From: a virus | Virus record (IMG/VR): IMGVR_UViG_3300007234_000090 | Coordinates: 1-25,121 of that record | Strand: one strand, 5' to 3' | Length of the DNA stretch: 25,121 nucleotides | In this document: piece by piece, positions 9,401-16,500 of the stretch | Layout of the letters: every line of letters starts with the position of its first letter | Position numbering within the stretch: position 1 is the first letter of the stretch | Translations under genes and position numbers: made by a program | The notes under the pieces: model-generated | Database searches by the model: none | Seen by the model: only the letters and a program-made list of their open reading frames with translations | What the model was told of the DNA's origin: nothing

Positions 9401-11127
9401 ATACGAAGATTGACATGAATCAGACATCAATTGGTTCAACAGTAAAAGTTCAAGATCCTTTTATTATGACGGTCACTACTAACGCAGCATCTCAGACATT
9501 TGCAATACCTACTCAAGATGTTGGTACTTTTGATGCTATAATTGATTGGGGTGATGGTAAAGCTCGATCAATTATTACATCATACGATGATGCTGGTTTG
9601 TCTCATGTATATGATGTCCCAGGCGAATATCAGATTCGCATCGCCGGCACATTCCCTTACGTTCGTTTCAGGGATAGTGGTTATGAAGATATGGTTACTT
9701 CAGTTGAAAATCTTGGTGATGTTGGTTGGATCAGTTTTGAGAATTCGTTCTATAACTGTTCAAATATGACTTCGTTTACTGTTGGTACAACGGACACTTC
9801 TTCTGTTACTAATATGTCCTTTATGTTCAATCAATGCTCTGGGTTAACAACTCTTGATCTCAGTGGTTTCGACACTTCTTCTGTTACTACTATGTATGCT
9901 ATGTTCAGAAACTGCTTTGGATTAACAACTCTTGATCTCAGTGGCTTTAATACTGCCCTTGTTACTAATATGTGGGATATGTTCTATAACTGCTCTGGAT
10001 TAACGGGCATCACAGGTATAGACACCTTTGACACTTCTTCTGTTACTACTATGCGTTATATGTTCTTTGGATGCTCTAGCCTAACAACTCTTGATGTAAG
10101 TGGATTCAACACAGCCCTTGTTACTGATATGTATGATATATTCTATAACTGCTCTAGCCTAACAACTCTCGATGTAAGTGGATTCAATACCGCTCTTGTT
10201 ACTGATATGCATGGTATGTTCTATAACTGCTCTGGAGTAACAACTCTTGATGTAAGTGGATTCAACACAGCCCTTGTCACTGATATGGGCTTTATGTTCT
10301 ATAACTGCTCTGGAGTAACAACTCTTGATGTAAGCGGATTCAACACTTCTTCTGTTACTACTATGTATGCTATGTTCTATAACTGCTCTGGAGTAACAAC
10401 TCTCGATGTTAGTAGCTTCGACACTTCTTCTGTTACTGATATGTATTCTATGTTCAGGGAATGCTCTGAATTAACAACTCTTGATGTTAGTAGCTTCAAC
10501 ACTTCTTCTGTTACTAATATGAGCTTTATGTTCTATTACTGCTCTGGAGTAACAACTCTTGATGTAAGTGGATTTAATACTTCTTCTGTTACTGATATGC
10601 AATCTATGTTCCGTCTATGCTCTGGAGTAACAACTCTTGATGTAAGTGGATTTAATACTTCTTCTGTTACTACTATGCGTTATATGTTCCTTAACTGCTC
10701 TGGAGTAACAACTCTTGATGTAAGTGGATTTAATACTTCTTCTGTTACTAATATGAGCTATATGTTCTATAACTGCTCTGAATTAACAACTCTTGATGTT
10801 AGTAGCTTCAACACTTCTTCTGTTACTAATATGAGCTTTATGTTCTATTACTGCTCTGGATTAACAGACATCATTGGTGTAGATGCTTTTGACATCAGTG
10901 GTCTCAGTTTCAGTTCTAGTCTCTACAACTTCGCAACTAATGTTACTCTCCCAACATCCCGCTATGATGCACTGTTGATAGCATGGGAGGCGCAAGACCC
11001 GTTAAACGGCATGGCTCCAAACTTTGGTGGTTCAAAATATACTGGTGGCGGGGCGGCTGCTGCGGCTCGCTTAAATCTAACAACTGTACCGGTCAACTGG
11101 ACGATCACTGATGGAGGTATAGCATAA
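6433..11127 (+). CDS. gp7-position baseplate wedge protein fused to a C-terminal PKD + leucine-rich-repeat adhesin module
   Basis: This 1564-residue protein lies between gp6 and gp8, where T4 has gp7 (1032 residues). Residues 1-150 are a domain I recognise from marine T4-like phages (YIEQQFPDVYREDGDNLVAF, MDYYRSKGTPRAAELLIRF). Residues 200-905 are beta-rich with recurring GSGY-type turns (about 222, 263, 664, 710, 897). Residues 951-1008 (KYYQEYSYEIQSNVSLNKYR, VLHVAGTELFG) look like the family's natural C-terminus. It then continues: a PKD-like domain (DWGDG at 1038-1042, HVYDVPGEY at 1058-1066), 13 full DUF285/BspA-type repeats of 26 residues (1127-1465) flanked by degenerate ones, and a cap (SRYDALLIAW...WTITDGG) characteristic of bacterial BspA-like surface proteins. 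Overlaps gp6 by TGATG. The wedge role is inferred from gene order; I could not show similarity to T4 gp7. The module is presumably exposed and binds a host surface. Confidence 0.85.
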   Translation: MENLSKTISEYIEQQFPDVYREDGDNLVAFVKAYFEFLEDTEFSPIRLNRSMFDHRDIDRTLDDFIYHFNDKYLNEFPFVKTVDNRFAVKHIMDYYRSKGTPRAAELLIRFLFNSDSTVYYPGKDVFSLSDSKWFVPRYLEVTQSSRTPSFVNTQITGSVSGAKAFVEGIVRKRIAGRFIDVVYISSLKGNFITDEYITNDSVLGDAPRVIGSLTSITITSGGSGNQVGDIFNVTSSYGLQGKARITELVEETGKITFDLTDGGSGYTLDDNTDAYVADAMIAGDNSAGNFNLYETIQQKRVILDLDSATNINTQYAANNNVGDTLEGVDSGGSHVATGIIYSFANTDAGGNTVTTSSSYSKVEVVVTDGSFLPKYSVDFASANVDFIINETVTEESAVTIELGNISGTFSNDDVVAVYVYSDPSEVGGDTVVTNYSKGVILEANDSHLTLIDAWGDFTAGETIGVYEANGTPVATADIVSSTVTSGGAVGTIKTETDSNTWVIELTSGSLDVGNKVRGNTSKVEDTISALTETGVVEVWLNSNSSHDGLKTSVTNTSVSGMLVGQNTSTIGIYANTGSFYYTEDAGFTVQTDRTTTNVSMVITNLYTGEGADFAVASLSDTEYVELNTDDVSDTNVVGQPYTNINFDGSNSGVGYLSSVSSTGGSGYANNQYTLSGGGAANGNPIIDAVVTVTTNVSGVITSIVVDNPGEGYYQEPTLTLSPGSGATITIDMIYGYGFPKNPYGDANTDIEDLLTFANTEIGSIASITTNPGSDYNVNPFVSIYNELVAGYNKQDTRLDITISSGSFSVGENILLDGNVMGEIKTANSTVIFLKRTIFEPVWSSNTTIVGQTTGAVATIDIRATDAASSPMGDNAIIESSVTTDAGTAGVVEIVNSGYGYLNDSSVTLTKTGSNDITGTALLGRQGIGTGYWTTTKSHISDTSKIHDNKYYQEYSYEIQSNVSLNKYRDIARNVLHVAGTELFGAVIKNTKIDMNQTSIGSTVKVQDPFIMTVTTNAASQTFAIPTQDVGTFDAIIDWGDGKARSIITSYDDAGLSHVYDVPGEYQIRIAGTFPYVRFRDSGYEDMVTSVENLGDVGWISFENSFYNCSNMTSFTVGTTDTSSVTNMSFMFNQCSGLTTLDLSGFDTSSVTTMYAMFRNCFGLTTLDLSGFNTALVTNMWDMFYNCSGLTGITGIDTFDTSSVTTMRYMFFGCSSLTTLDVSGFNTALVTDMYDIFYNCSSLTTLDVSGFNTALVTDMHGMFYNCSGVTTLDVSGFNTALVTDMGFMFYNCSGVTTLDVSGFNTSSVTTMYAMFYNCSGVTTLDVSSFDTSSVTDMYSMFRECSELTTLDVSSFNTSSVTNMSFMFYYCSGVTTLDVSGFNTSSVTDMQSMFRLCSGVTTLDVSGFNTSSVTTMRYMFLNCSGVTTLDVSGFNTSSVTNMSYMFYNCSELTTLDVSSFNTSSVTNMSFMFYYCSGLTDIIGVDAFDISGLSFSSSLYNFATNVTLPTSRYDALLIAWEAQDPLNGMAPNFGGSKYTGGGAAAAARLNLTTVPVNWTITDGGIA
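9331..9450 (+). repeat. Upstream copy of a 120-bp diverged direct repeat (end of the baseplate domain)
   Basis: This stretch codes for residues 967-1006 of the gp7-position protein and matches 11341-11460 at a constant offset of 2010 bases without gaps. By hand count 93 of 120 bases are identical; the best part is 9391-9440. At protein level 28 of 41 residues agree (VLHVAGT, NTKID, IGSTV shared). It marks the boundary between the baseplate part and the added PKD-LRR module. Confidence 0.88.
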
Positions 11128-11340
11128 TGACGCATGAGATAACACAAACTTATCCAGGGTTTTTCATTATAGATAGTCATGCAGTTGAGTTGGTCCCAGG
11201 GCAAGTAGTTTCCTATCGAAATGACGCAACAGTTCAAACATTTAATACGGCAGAGGAAATGCGAACTGCTCATCAACTTCAATTCCCAGAACAATATGTA
11301 GTTGATTCGGCGAATACGATTTATGATGACTATATTGTAT
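9454..11340 (+). other. Putative inserted adhesin cassette (PKD + LRR + cap + 71-aa gene) between duplicated gene ends
   Basis: The cassette comprises everything between the two copies of the baseplate gene's 3' end: the 557 extra codons of the upstream gene and the coupled 71-codon gene. Removing the DNA between equivalent points of the two copies would restore a protein of about 1008 residues ending in STVEIE, directly followed by gp8. No integrase, transposase, homing endonuclease, intein or inverted-repeat signature is visible, so homologous or illegitimate phage recombination is the likely route. The boundaries are approximate, because they are defined only by loss of similarity between the copies. 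That it is an insertion rather than a duplication with loss is an inference. Confidence 0.7.
9811..10827 (+). repeat. Tandem 78-bp coding repeats (13 DUF285-type LRR units)
   Basis: Thirteen in-frame units run without interruption; twelve are 78 bp and one (10,000 region, containing GITGIDTF) is 81 bp. The unit consensus is xMxxMFxxCSGVTTLDVSGF followed by NTSSVT. The last 70-odd bases of many units are nearly identical, while the codons in the MxxMFxxC segment differ. The block 10462-10548 recurs exactly at 10774-10860 (87 bp, four units apart), pointing to recent duplication or gene conversion inside the array. A degenerate unit precedes (from about 9730) and one follows (to about 10908). 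Confidence 0.95.
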
Positions 11341-11342
11341 AA
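11127..11342 (+). CDS. Small protein of unknown function coupled to the LRR baseplate gene
   Basis: A 71-residue soluble, acidic protein with no domain I recognise. It begins MTHEITQTYPGFFIIDSHAV and has a middle segment rich in Q, E and T. There is no signal peptide, membrane segment, HNH or GIY-YIG motif. Its ATG overlaps the stop of the preceding gene (TAATG at 11125-11129) and a strong ribosome site, GGAGG, lies at 11113-11117, so it is almost certainly translated. It sits inside the putative cassette, between the LRR module and the stranded gene end, so it probably travelled with the LRR module. A role as folding helper or binding partner of that module is possible, by analogy with chaperones encoded after fibre genes, but nothing in the sequence shows it. 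Confidence 0.72.
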   Translation: MTHEITQTYPGFFIIDSHAVELVPGQVVSYRNDATVQTFNTAEEMRTAHQLQFPEQYVVDSANTIYDDYIV

Positions 11343-11466
11343 ATATAGAAATATAGGTGGCAAAGTATTGCACGTAGCTGGTACTAAGCTCTTTGATGCT
11401 GTTATTAGGAATACGAAGATTGACGTGATTCAGACAGCAATTGGTTCAACGGTAGAAATAGAATAA
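11323..11466 (+). pseudogene. Stranded duplicate 3' end of the gp7-position gene (47-codon ORF)
   Basis: From 11341 the DNA codes for KYRNIGGKVLHVAGTKLFDA and on through NTKID to STVEIE and a TAA stop at 11464-11466, clearly homologous to residues 967-1007 of the upstream gene. The reading frame is intact: it opens after a TAG at 11299-11301 and has in-frame ATGs at 11323 and 11326, giving 47 or 46 residues, overlapping the 71-codon gene in another frame. No ribosome site precedes these ATGs, so translation is doubtful. It ends 11 bases before gp8, where the ancestral baseplate gene would be expected to end. I read it as the old gene terminus left behind after the cassette was added. Intact frame despite divergence could mean residual function or just short length. 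Confidence 0.8.
11338..11345 (+). promoter_or_regulatory. Late promoter motif TATAAATA at the cassette/repeat junction, upstream of gp8
   Basis: The exact T4 late core spans the stop codon of the 71-codon gene and the first bases of the stranded repeat copy. The matching place in the upstream copy reads GAATAAATA, so the motif exists only because of this junction. A transcript starting near 11351 would lead into gp8 (start 11478). It could restore gp8 and downstream expression after the cassette lengthened the operon. Chance occurrence cannot be excluded. Confidence 0.5.
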
Positions 11467-11477
11467 GGTATATGTAA

Positions 11478-13559
11478 GTGGCCACAAAAATTGCTACAAA
11501 TAAATTTCGTGTGCATAGTGTCAATAAGTTTATTGATTCGGTGCAGAGTACAACAAACAGCAACAGCTATTATGTTTTTGCTGGTAGATCAAATCCATTC
11601 AGTGATGAGGTTACTCCTCCAGATGTAACATCGTCAACAGACGAAATTCATTATAATATCTATGACGAAATGTTATTTGGAAAAAGAGTAACATCTAATG
11701 ATGTGGTTTCTATGATTAGGCGAGTAGATTGGCAAAGCGGAAATACGTATGTGCAGTGGACAAATACACTAACTTCTCCGGAAGAAAAAAACTTCTACGT
11801 TGTTTCACAAGAAGGTGCAAATTATTATGTCTTCAAGTGTCTTGATAATAACAATAACAGCGCTGTAAGCGACCAACCCTTATTCAGCGAAACGTCTGCT
11901 GAAGATTCGTTATATCAAACAAATGATGGCTATATCTGGAAATATATGTATACAATTAGTGCAGCAAATTGGTCTAAATTTGCCACGAACGATTACGTTC
12001 CAGTTATTGTAGACTCGGATGTAACAGCAAATTCTATCTCTGGCTCCATCGAATTAATAAATGTAAATTCTAATGGTCTTAGATACGATGCTTATGCTAA
12101 CGGGACAATCTTAAACGCTGCCGTGGGCGGCGACACAACTAAATTCAATCTTGCTACTGGTTCTAGAACTCTCTCTTCAGCATCTGATTTTTACAATACC
12201 AGCGCTATATATATCCGTTCGGGTACCGGCGCGGGCCAAGTTAGAACAATAACTGATTATATCGTATCTGGTTCCACCTATCAAATCATGATCGATAGCG
12301 CATTTACTGTATTACCAGATATCACATCTGTTTTCGATATTGGTCCAAAGATTACAATAACCGGTGATGGTTCTGGTGCTATTGCTATTGCAAACATTAA
12401 TACTTCAGCAAACTCCATTTCTAAAATTGAAATGGTAACCGTTGGTTCAGGTTATAGTTATGCTGATATTACAATTTCAAGTAATACAACAGGCACAATC
12501 ACAGCAGTAAGTCTTACTCCTATAATTTCTCCTCCTGGTGGTCATGGTTCTGATGTGAAGAATGAATTAGTAGCGAAGTTTGTTGGTGTTAGTGCTACCT
12601 TTAAAAACAACGAATCAGGAACAATTCCAACGACAAACGATTATCGTAAGATTGGATTGTTAAAAGACCCTCTATTTGAAACTCTTACTATTGATTTGAC
12701 CACTTCTGTAGCGTCTTCATTTACAGATGGCGAGACGATAATCCATTGTACTCCAGATTGTACCAACGCATCTGATGCGATTGGTAAATCTTCTGGTGTT
12801 ATCACATCACGAAACGGTACAGAACTCCAACTTACAAATGTGAGAGGTGTTTTTGAATCAACAAATTCGATAAAAGGATTGACTTCTAACACAGAAGCAA
12901 TAATTGATACAGTTAGTAAATCATTATCTACCTTTAATCAGTTAACAAAAATTACAGCATCAATAGTTTCAACAGGCAGTGGTGGAGGCGGGCTTGCTAA
13001 CACTGGATTTACATCAGACGATACAATAACACATTCAAACGATTCTACAGGAAGAATATTTGATGTATCGTATGATATAACAAGGTCGATTTCAAATATA
13101 TCTATTGCCGATCCTGCTGTTGTGACAACAGCAGTAAATCATGGATTTGCAAACGGACAATCAGTAACATTTGATGGCCTTAATGGAAGTGCTATCAACG
13201 AAGGTGGAGTTTATTGGATTGATAATGCGGATATAAATACATTTGAACTTTACACCGACAGTGGACTAACAACATCGTTTGATAATTCTGCAAATACTGT
13301 TGCGAACACTGGTATTGTAACGAGTGCTGGTGATGTAAGTTCCTCATTTAGAACATTCCACATAAGTAATGTGAGAGGTAGTATTACAGATTCAGGAACA
13401 ATTACTTCTGATACGACTAGCGCAAGTGTAACTGTAACAGAATCCTTTCAGCCTGATCTTATAGACAACAGTGGTGAAGTGTTGTATCTAGAAAATGTTA
13501 TAGCAATAGAAAGAGCAAACGACCAAAGCGAAAAAATTAAGATTATTTTCGAGTACTAA
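11478..13559 (+). CDS. 8: Baseplate wedge subunit gp8, enlarged
   Basis: This wedge protein sits in T4 beside gp7 and gp10 as a dimer. Homology is visible at both ends: residues 1-40 (ATNKFRVHSVNKFIDSV, then YYVFAGRSNPFSDE), MIRRVDWQSGNTYVQW near 77-92, DGYIWKYMYTIS near 151-162, and the end SGEVLYLENVIAIERANDQS followed by EKIKIIFEY, which parallels the T4 gp8 end. It has 693 residues against 334 in T4; the extra part, about residues 200-640, is beta-rich, includes a GSGY turn at 323-326 and a module with NHGFANGQSVTF...NTFELY (about 553-593), a type widespread in phage appendage proteins. Start chosen is GTG at 11478, giving the family-like MATKIATNKF; the ATG at 11472 is followed at once by a stop. 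AAGG at 11465-11468 is the ribosome site. Confidence 0.92.
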   Translation: MATKIATNKFRVHSVNKFIDSVQSTTNSNSYYVFAGRSNPFSDEVTPPDVTSSTDEIHYNIYDEMLFGKRVTSNDVVSMIRRVDWQSGNTYVQWTNTLTSPEEKNFYVVSQEGANYYVFKCLDNNNNSAVSDQPLFSETSAEDSLYQTNDGYIWKYMYTISAANWSKFATNDYVPVIVDSDVTANSISGSIELINVNSNGLRYDAYANGTILNAAVGGDTTKFNLATGSRTLSSASDFYNTSAIYIRSGTGAGQVRTITDYIVSGSTYQIMIDSAFTVLPDITSVFDIGPKITITGDGSGAIAIANINTSANSISKIEMVTVGSGYSYADITISSNTTGTITAVSLTPIISPPGGHGSDVKNELVAKFVGVSATFKNNESGTIPTTNDYRKIGLLKDPLFETLTIDLTTSVASSFTDGETIIHCTPDCTNASDAIGKSSGVITSRNGTELQLTNVRGVFESTNSIKGLTSNTEAIIDTVSKSLSTFNQLTKITASIVSTGSGGGGLANTGFTSDDTITHSNDSTGRIFDVSYDITRSISNISIADPAVVTTAVNHGFANGQSVTFDGLNGSAINEGGVYWIDNADINTFELYTDSGLTTSFDNSANTVANTGIVTSAGDVSSSFRTFHISNVRGSITDSGTITSDTTSASVTVTESFQPDLIDNSGEVLYLENVIAIERANDQSEKIKIIFEY

Positions 13560-13568
13560 GGGAATAAA

Positions 13569-16500
13569 ATGGCAATAGATACCAATCTAAATCAAGATCC
13601 ATATTTTGACGATTATAGCGTTAATAAGGACTTTCATAGAGTTCTATTCAAACCTGCTGTTGCTGTTCAAGCAAGAGAGATGAATCAGCTTCAGGCAATT
13701 CTTCAAAATCAAATTGAACAGTTCGGTGATAACATACTTCAAAATGGTACTATTGTCAAAGGGTGTAATTTTACCTATTTGAACCGTTTACCGTTTGTGA
13801 AAATTCTCGATCTTGACACTTCTTCTCAAAATGTTACAATGTCTAATTATGTGGGACTTCGTGCTGTTGGCCTTTCAACTGGTGTTGAGGCTTATGTTGT
13901 CGCAGTAAAAACCGGTCTTCAATCTCAAACGCCAAATTTAAACACTTTATACATCAGATATGTAACCTCTTCTGGCGCGAATAAAACATTTTCGTCTACT
14001 GAAAACATTAGGCTTGAGAATTTTACGACTGCTGCTGTTGTAACAACAGTAACTGCCGCTGGTACGATTGGAACTTCTATAGGTAATGGTGTTGGATTAA
14101 CTGTAGGCGATGGGTTTATATATCAAAAGGGTAACTTCATTCGAGTTGATCAACAAACTACTATTATTGAAAGATATTCAACTACTCCTGATGGTGTAGC
14201 AGTTGGATTTAACACTAGTGAAGAAATTATCAATTCTAATGTTGATACTACTCTATTAGACAACGCTGAAGGTTTCAACAATGAAAATGCTCCTGGTGCT
14301 GATAGATTAAAACTTACTCCAACATTAACAGTAAAAACTGTTGCAGCAGCAAACGCTGACGAAAATTTCTTTACGTTGATTGAATATCAAAATGGTAATG
14401 CTGTTCGTCGTAAAGAAAAAACACAATATTCGGTTATTGGAGAAGAGTTTGCCAGAAGAACATCAGAAGAATCTGGTGATTATGTTGTTGAAAAATTTCC
14501 TCTGAATATTGAGGCAACAGATAACGCCAACACTCTGAATGTTAGAATTGGTAGCGGTTTAGCATATGTTGATGGTTATAGGGTTAAGACACATTCTTCA
14601 ATCGATACAGAAATTGATGTGTCAGGAAATTACGTTTCGGTAACACAACAGAACGTAACAACCAATCTCGGACACTATATTATAGTTGATGAGTTTTACG
14701 GTGATATGAAATTTGATCAACTTCAATCTGTAAATCTTCATGATGGTACTCAGAGTGCAGCCACTGCGGCCACCGTTGTTGTGCCTGCTTCAGCCAACGG
14801 TTCTGTCATTGGCACGGCAAAGATTCGCGGGGTTGAGTATCATAGTGGCACAGTTGGGGCAGCAGATTGTCAATATCGATTATATCTCTTTGATATTCGT
14901 ATGGCAAATAACTCAGTTACTTTTGATAGTACAAAGAGTATTGTTTATGATGGCACTAGAGATGGTTCTGGTGACATAGTACTTGAAGGTGGTAAGGCAA
15001 AGATTAAAGACTTCTCGTTTAAGAAGAATTTCTGGCCTATTGGTAAGAATGCAATCAAGACTGTTCTGGGCGGTCCTTCTTCTGATTATGTTTATAGAAC
15101 ATATACTACCATGAATGTTACTGCTGGAGTTCCGGGAGAAGGATCAATTACTGCACCGACTGATAGTGTATTTCCGTATAGTGATGGCACTTTGTCCCTT
15201 ACACAAAAAAGAGATGACCTTGTTGTAGTCGATGTCAATGGTCTTCCTGTAAATCTCGACAGTGTAATTGTTACAATTGCTGCGTCTGGTACAACAATGA
15301 ATTTTAGTGGTTTTAGTGGAATCGCAACTGATGGTCTTGCAGCAGTTTCCTATAAAGTGAAACGTAACGCTAATCTGATAAAAACAAAAGATTCAAAAAC
15401 AGTATATGTTAAAGTGTGGGTAGATGTCACTCCAGGTGGAACAACTGGCACATGGTCACTTGGTCTACCCGATTGTTATGAGCTTGTTGGTGTTTGGCAA
15501 GGTACAGATATCACCGTTTCTGAATTGGACACAGACGTCACATCAAACTTCCGATTATATCCAAATCAACGAGATGCTTACTACGACCTTTCTTTTGTAA
15601 AGAAAGCACGTGCTTTTACGATTTCCTCAGGTCAGTGGTATCTTTTAAAAGTGAAAGTTTTCGAAGAATCTGGTTCTGGTCTTTGCATGGCCACTGTTGA
15701 TAGTTATGTAAGTCTTCCATCTGCACCAATTGATATTCAAGATATCCCAACTTATACTTCAGAATCTGGTGTAAGATACGATCTTCGAGATGTTCTTGAT
15801 TTTAGACCTCATTGTTCCAATACAGTTAGCTACACTTCTGATGATGTTGCAGCAAGTGTCGTAACAAGCACTGTTGGCGATACACCAACATTTCCGGCGT
15901 CAGATGCTTTCACTCCAGCCCCCAATGAAAATGCTGAAATTGATTATGATTATTATCTTGGTCGAATTGATAAACTTATTGTTGATAATGTGGGTCAGTT
16001 TAAACTTATTACTGGTGAACCATCTGAGAATCCAACTCCACCTTCAGACCCATCAAAAGGTTTAGTTCTGGCAAAAGTGAATATTCCACCATATCCAGCA
16101 TTAACTCCTCTTGTAGCAGCAAGAGCAAATAAAGACTCTTATGGAACTAAGATTATTCCTAATACGAATAATAAAGGTTATACGATGAGAGAGATTGGAT
16201 CGCTTGACCGAAGAATCACAAATCTCGAATATTATGCGTCTTTGAACGCTCTTGAAACTTCAGCAAAAGATAAAGCAATCGTTGATGCGAATGGTCTTGA
16301 TAGATTTAAGAATGGTATCTTTGTTGATAATTTCTTAGACTTTTATTCTGCTGATGTGAAGAACAGTGAATTTGGCGCTTCTATTAATCCATCATTCGAA
16401 GAAGCTCAACCAAAGTTCCGTCAATTTGATGTTGACTTGAAGGTTTCAACAACTTCAGGCGTAACTAATTTTGGTAAACTTGCTACATTAAACAAGACTG

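Noticed and set aside
9811-10827. Regular 78-bp repeats as a CRISPR array
   Set aside because: The units are contiguous, in frame and code for DUF285-type repeats; there are no unique spacers and no cas genes.
9811-10827. Variable codons in the LRR array as target of a diversity-generating retroelement
   Set aside because: No reverse transcriptase or template repeat is seen in the window, and the differences are not restricted to adenine positions; variation fits repeat divergence and recombination.
9331-11466. Intron, intein or homing-endonuclease insertion as explanation of the duplicated gene end
   Set aside because: The cassette protein shows no intein splice motifs and the 71-residue protein shows no HNH or GIY-YIG motif; the upstream copy is also redundant with the downstream one rather than complementary to it.
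13232-13239. TATAAATA inside the gp8 gene as promoter for the DUF4815 gene
   Set aside because: It lies 330 bases inside coding sequence and far from the start at 13569; chance is likely in A+T-rich DNA.
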